The notes below the pieces were generated by a model that was not told the origin of the DNA, ran no database searches, and saw nothing but the letters and a program-made list of their open reading frames with translations. Source: Sphingobium chlorophenolicum (GTDB taxonomy: Bacteria; Pseudomonadota; Alphaproteobacteria; Sphingomonadales; Sphingomonadaceae). From it: a stretch of 64,000 nt of DNA. Location of the stretch: NCBI RefSeq assembly GCF_000722875.1, contig NZ_JFHR01000002.1:62001-126000 (forward strand), read 5' to 3'. Of the stretch, positions 63,635-64,000 are shown piece by piece (the first letter of the stretch is position 1; each line of letters begins with the position of its first letter). The position numbers were made by a program, and so were the translations under genes.

Positions 63635-64000
63635 TGCGGCAGCGGCGCGCCATCCCGCGAGGCCTGCGCCGGGGGATCACCCTGCGGATGGTGGCGCCCA
63701 ACGCCGTGACGGCGATGGCGCTGTGCTTCGGCCTGACCGGCGTGCGCTACGGCATTTCCGGCGAGTGGGAGCGGGCGGTGCTCGCCATCCTGATCGCCGG
63801 GGTGCTGGACGGACTGGACGGCCGCATCGCCCGGCTGCTGCGGGGCGAGAGCCGCTTCGGCGCGGAACTGGATTCGCTGTCGGACTCCATCGCTTTCGGT
63901 GTTGCGCCCGCATTGGTGCTCTATCTCTGGTCGCTCCACGCCATGCCGAAATTCGGCTGGATCTTTGCGCTCGCCCATGCGCTGTCCTGCGCGCTGCGGC
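63634..64000 (+). CDS. pssA: CDP-diacylglycerol-serine O-phosphatidyltransferase (3' end outside window)
   Basis: The first 122 codons are visible. After a short Arg-rich start ([14 protein letters not shown]), TM helices begin and the CDP-alcohol phosphotransferase motif is complete (DGLDGRIARLLRG, then GAELDSLSD). The neighbouring psd and the PssA-style N-terminus LRMVAPNAVTAMALCFGLTG make phosphatidylserine synthase the right call. The gene is cut by the window end. Confidence 0.9.
   Translation, partial: MRQRRAIPRGLRRGITLRMVAPNAVTAMALCFGLTGVRYGISGEWERAVLAILIAGVLDGLDGRIARLLRGESRFGAELDSLSDSIAFGVAPALVLYLWSLHAMPKFGWIFALAHALSCALR

Overview
The window is a high-GC chromosomal stretch of an alphaproteobacterium, most likely a member of the Sphingomonadaceae (Sphingobium/Sphingomonas type). 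Support comes from a large TonB-dependent receptor, a PhoK-type alkaline phosphatase whose nucleophile falls at Thr89 as I recall it for the Sphingomonas enzyme, a TCA block of the form sdhB / thioesterase / zapE / mdh / sucD / sucA / odhB / lpd, and several families of palindromic intergenic repeats. Coding density is high, and many neighbours overlap by 1-4 bases. I see no rRNA, tRNA, CRISPR array, transposase or prophage gene.

Layout. 1-2528: 3' part of a TonB-dependent receptor. 2592-6755 (minus): an SDR oxidoreductase, an amylo-alpha-1,6-glucosidase-like protein and a GT4 glycosyltransferase. 6914-14101: a small exported protein overlapping an orphan response regulator with a degenerate receiver, then a beta-carbonic anhydrase + SulP transporter pair, a TorF-like outer-membrane protein, and a complete OmpR/EnvZ-type two-component system whose regulator is a paralogue of the orphan one. 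14193-26989: serine acetyltransferase, PhoK-like phosphatase, DsbD-like reductase + TlyA methyltransferase, an RND efflux pair, TspO, UbiK-like, YbjN, ProC and a one-domain asparaginase. 27221-34866 (minus): a DUF2147 protein and a Tad/Cpa pilus operon (cpaA-B-C-D-E-tadB-tadC) with no cpaF/tadA ATPase and no pilin. 34888-37004: alpha/beta hydrolase + FAD oxidoreductase. 36997-41862: flippase, LicC-like nucleotidyltransferase, HIT protein, CDP-alcohol phosphotransferase and a TagF-like glycerophosphotransferase. 42028-52333: TCA genes with ZapE and a thioesterase. 52526-64000: diguanylate cyclase, enoyl-CoA hydratase, Gph, GlmU, metallophosphoesterase, GlmS, a GNAT-nitrilase fusion, NADP isocitrate dehydrogenase, and psd-pssA (pssA runs off the end).

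How the genes work together. mdh, sucD, sucA, odhB, lpd, sdhB and icd cover most of the oxidative TCA cycle; sucC and sdhCDA are not here. GlmS and GlmU supply UDP-GlcNAc for envelope synthesis, and psd/pssA make phosphatidylethanolamine. The 36997-41862 cluster looks like a cytidylyl-activated alcohol-phosphate pathway that could build or decorate an envelope lipid or glycan; it is the best candidate for an undescribed system. The Tad operon could only work with an ATPase and pilin encoded elsewhere.

Repeats are the other striking feature. Every convergent gene gap longer than 100 bases (four of four) holds a palindromic repeat, including two near-identical ~165-bp multi-hairpin elements 32 kb apart. 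Stem-loops also sit in three gaps of the mdh-lpd operon.
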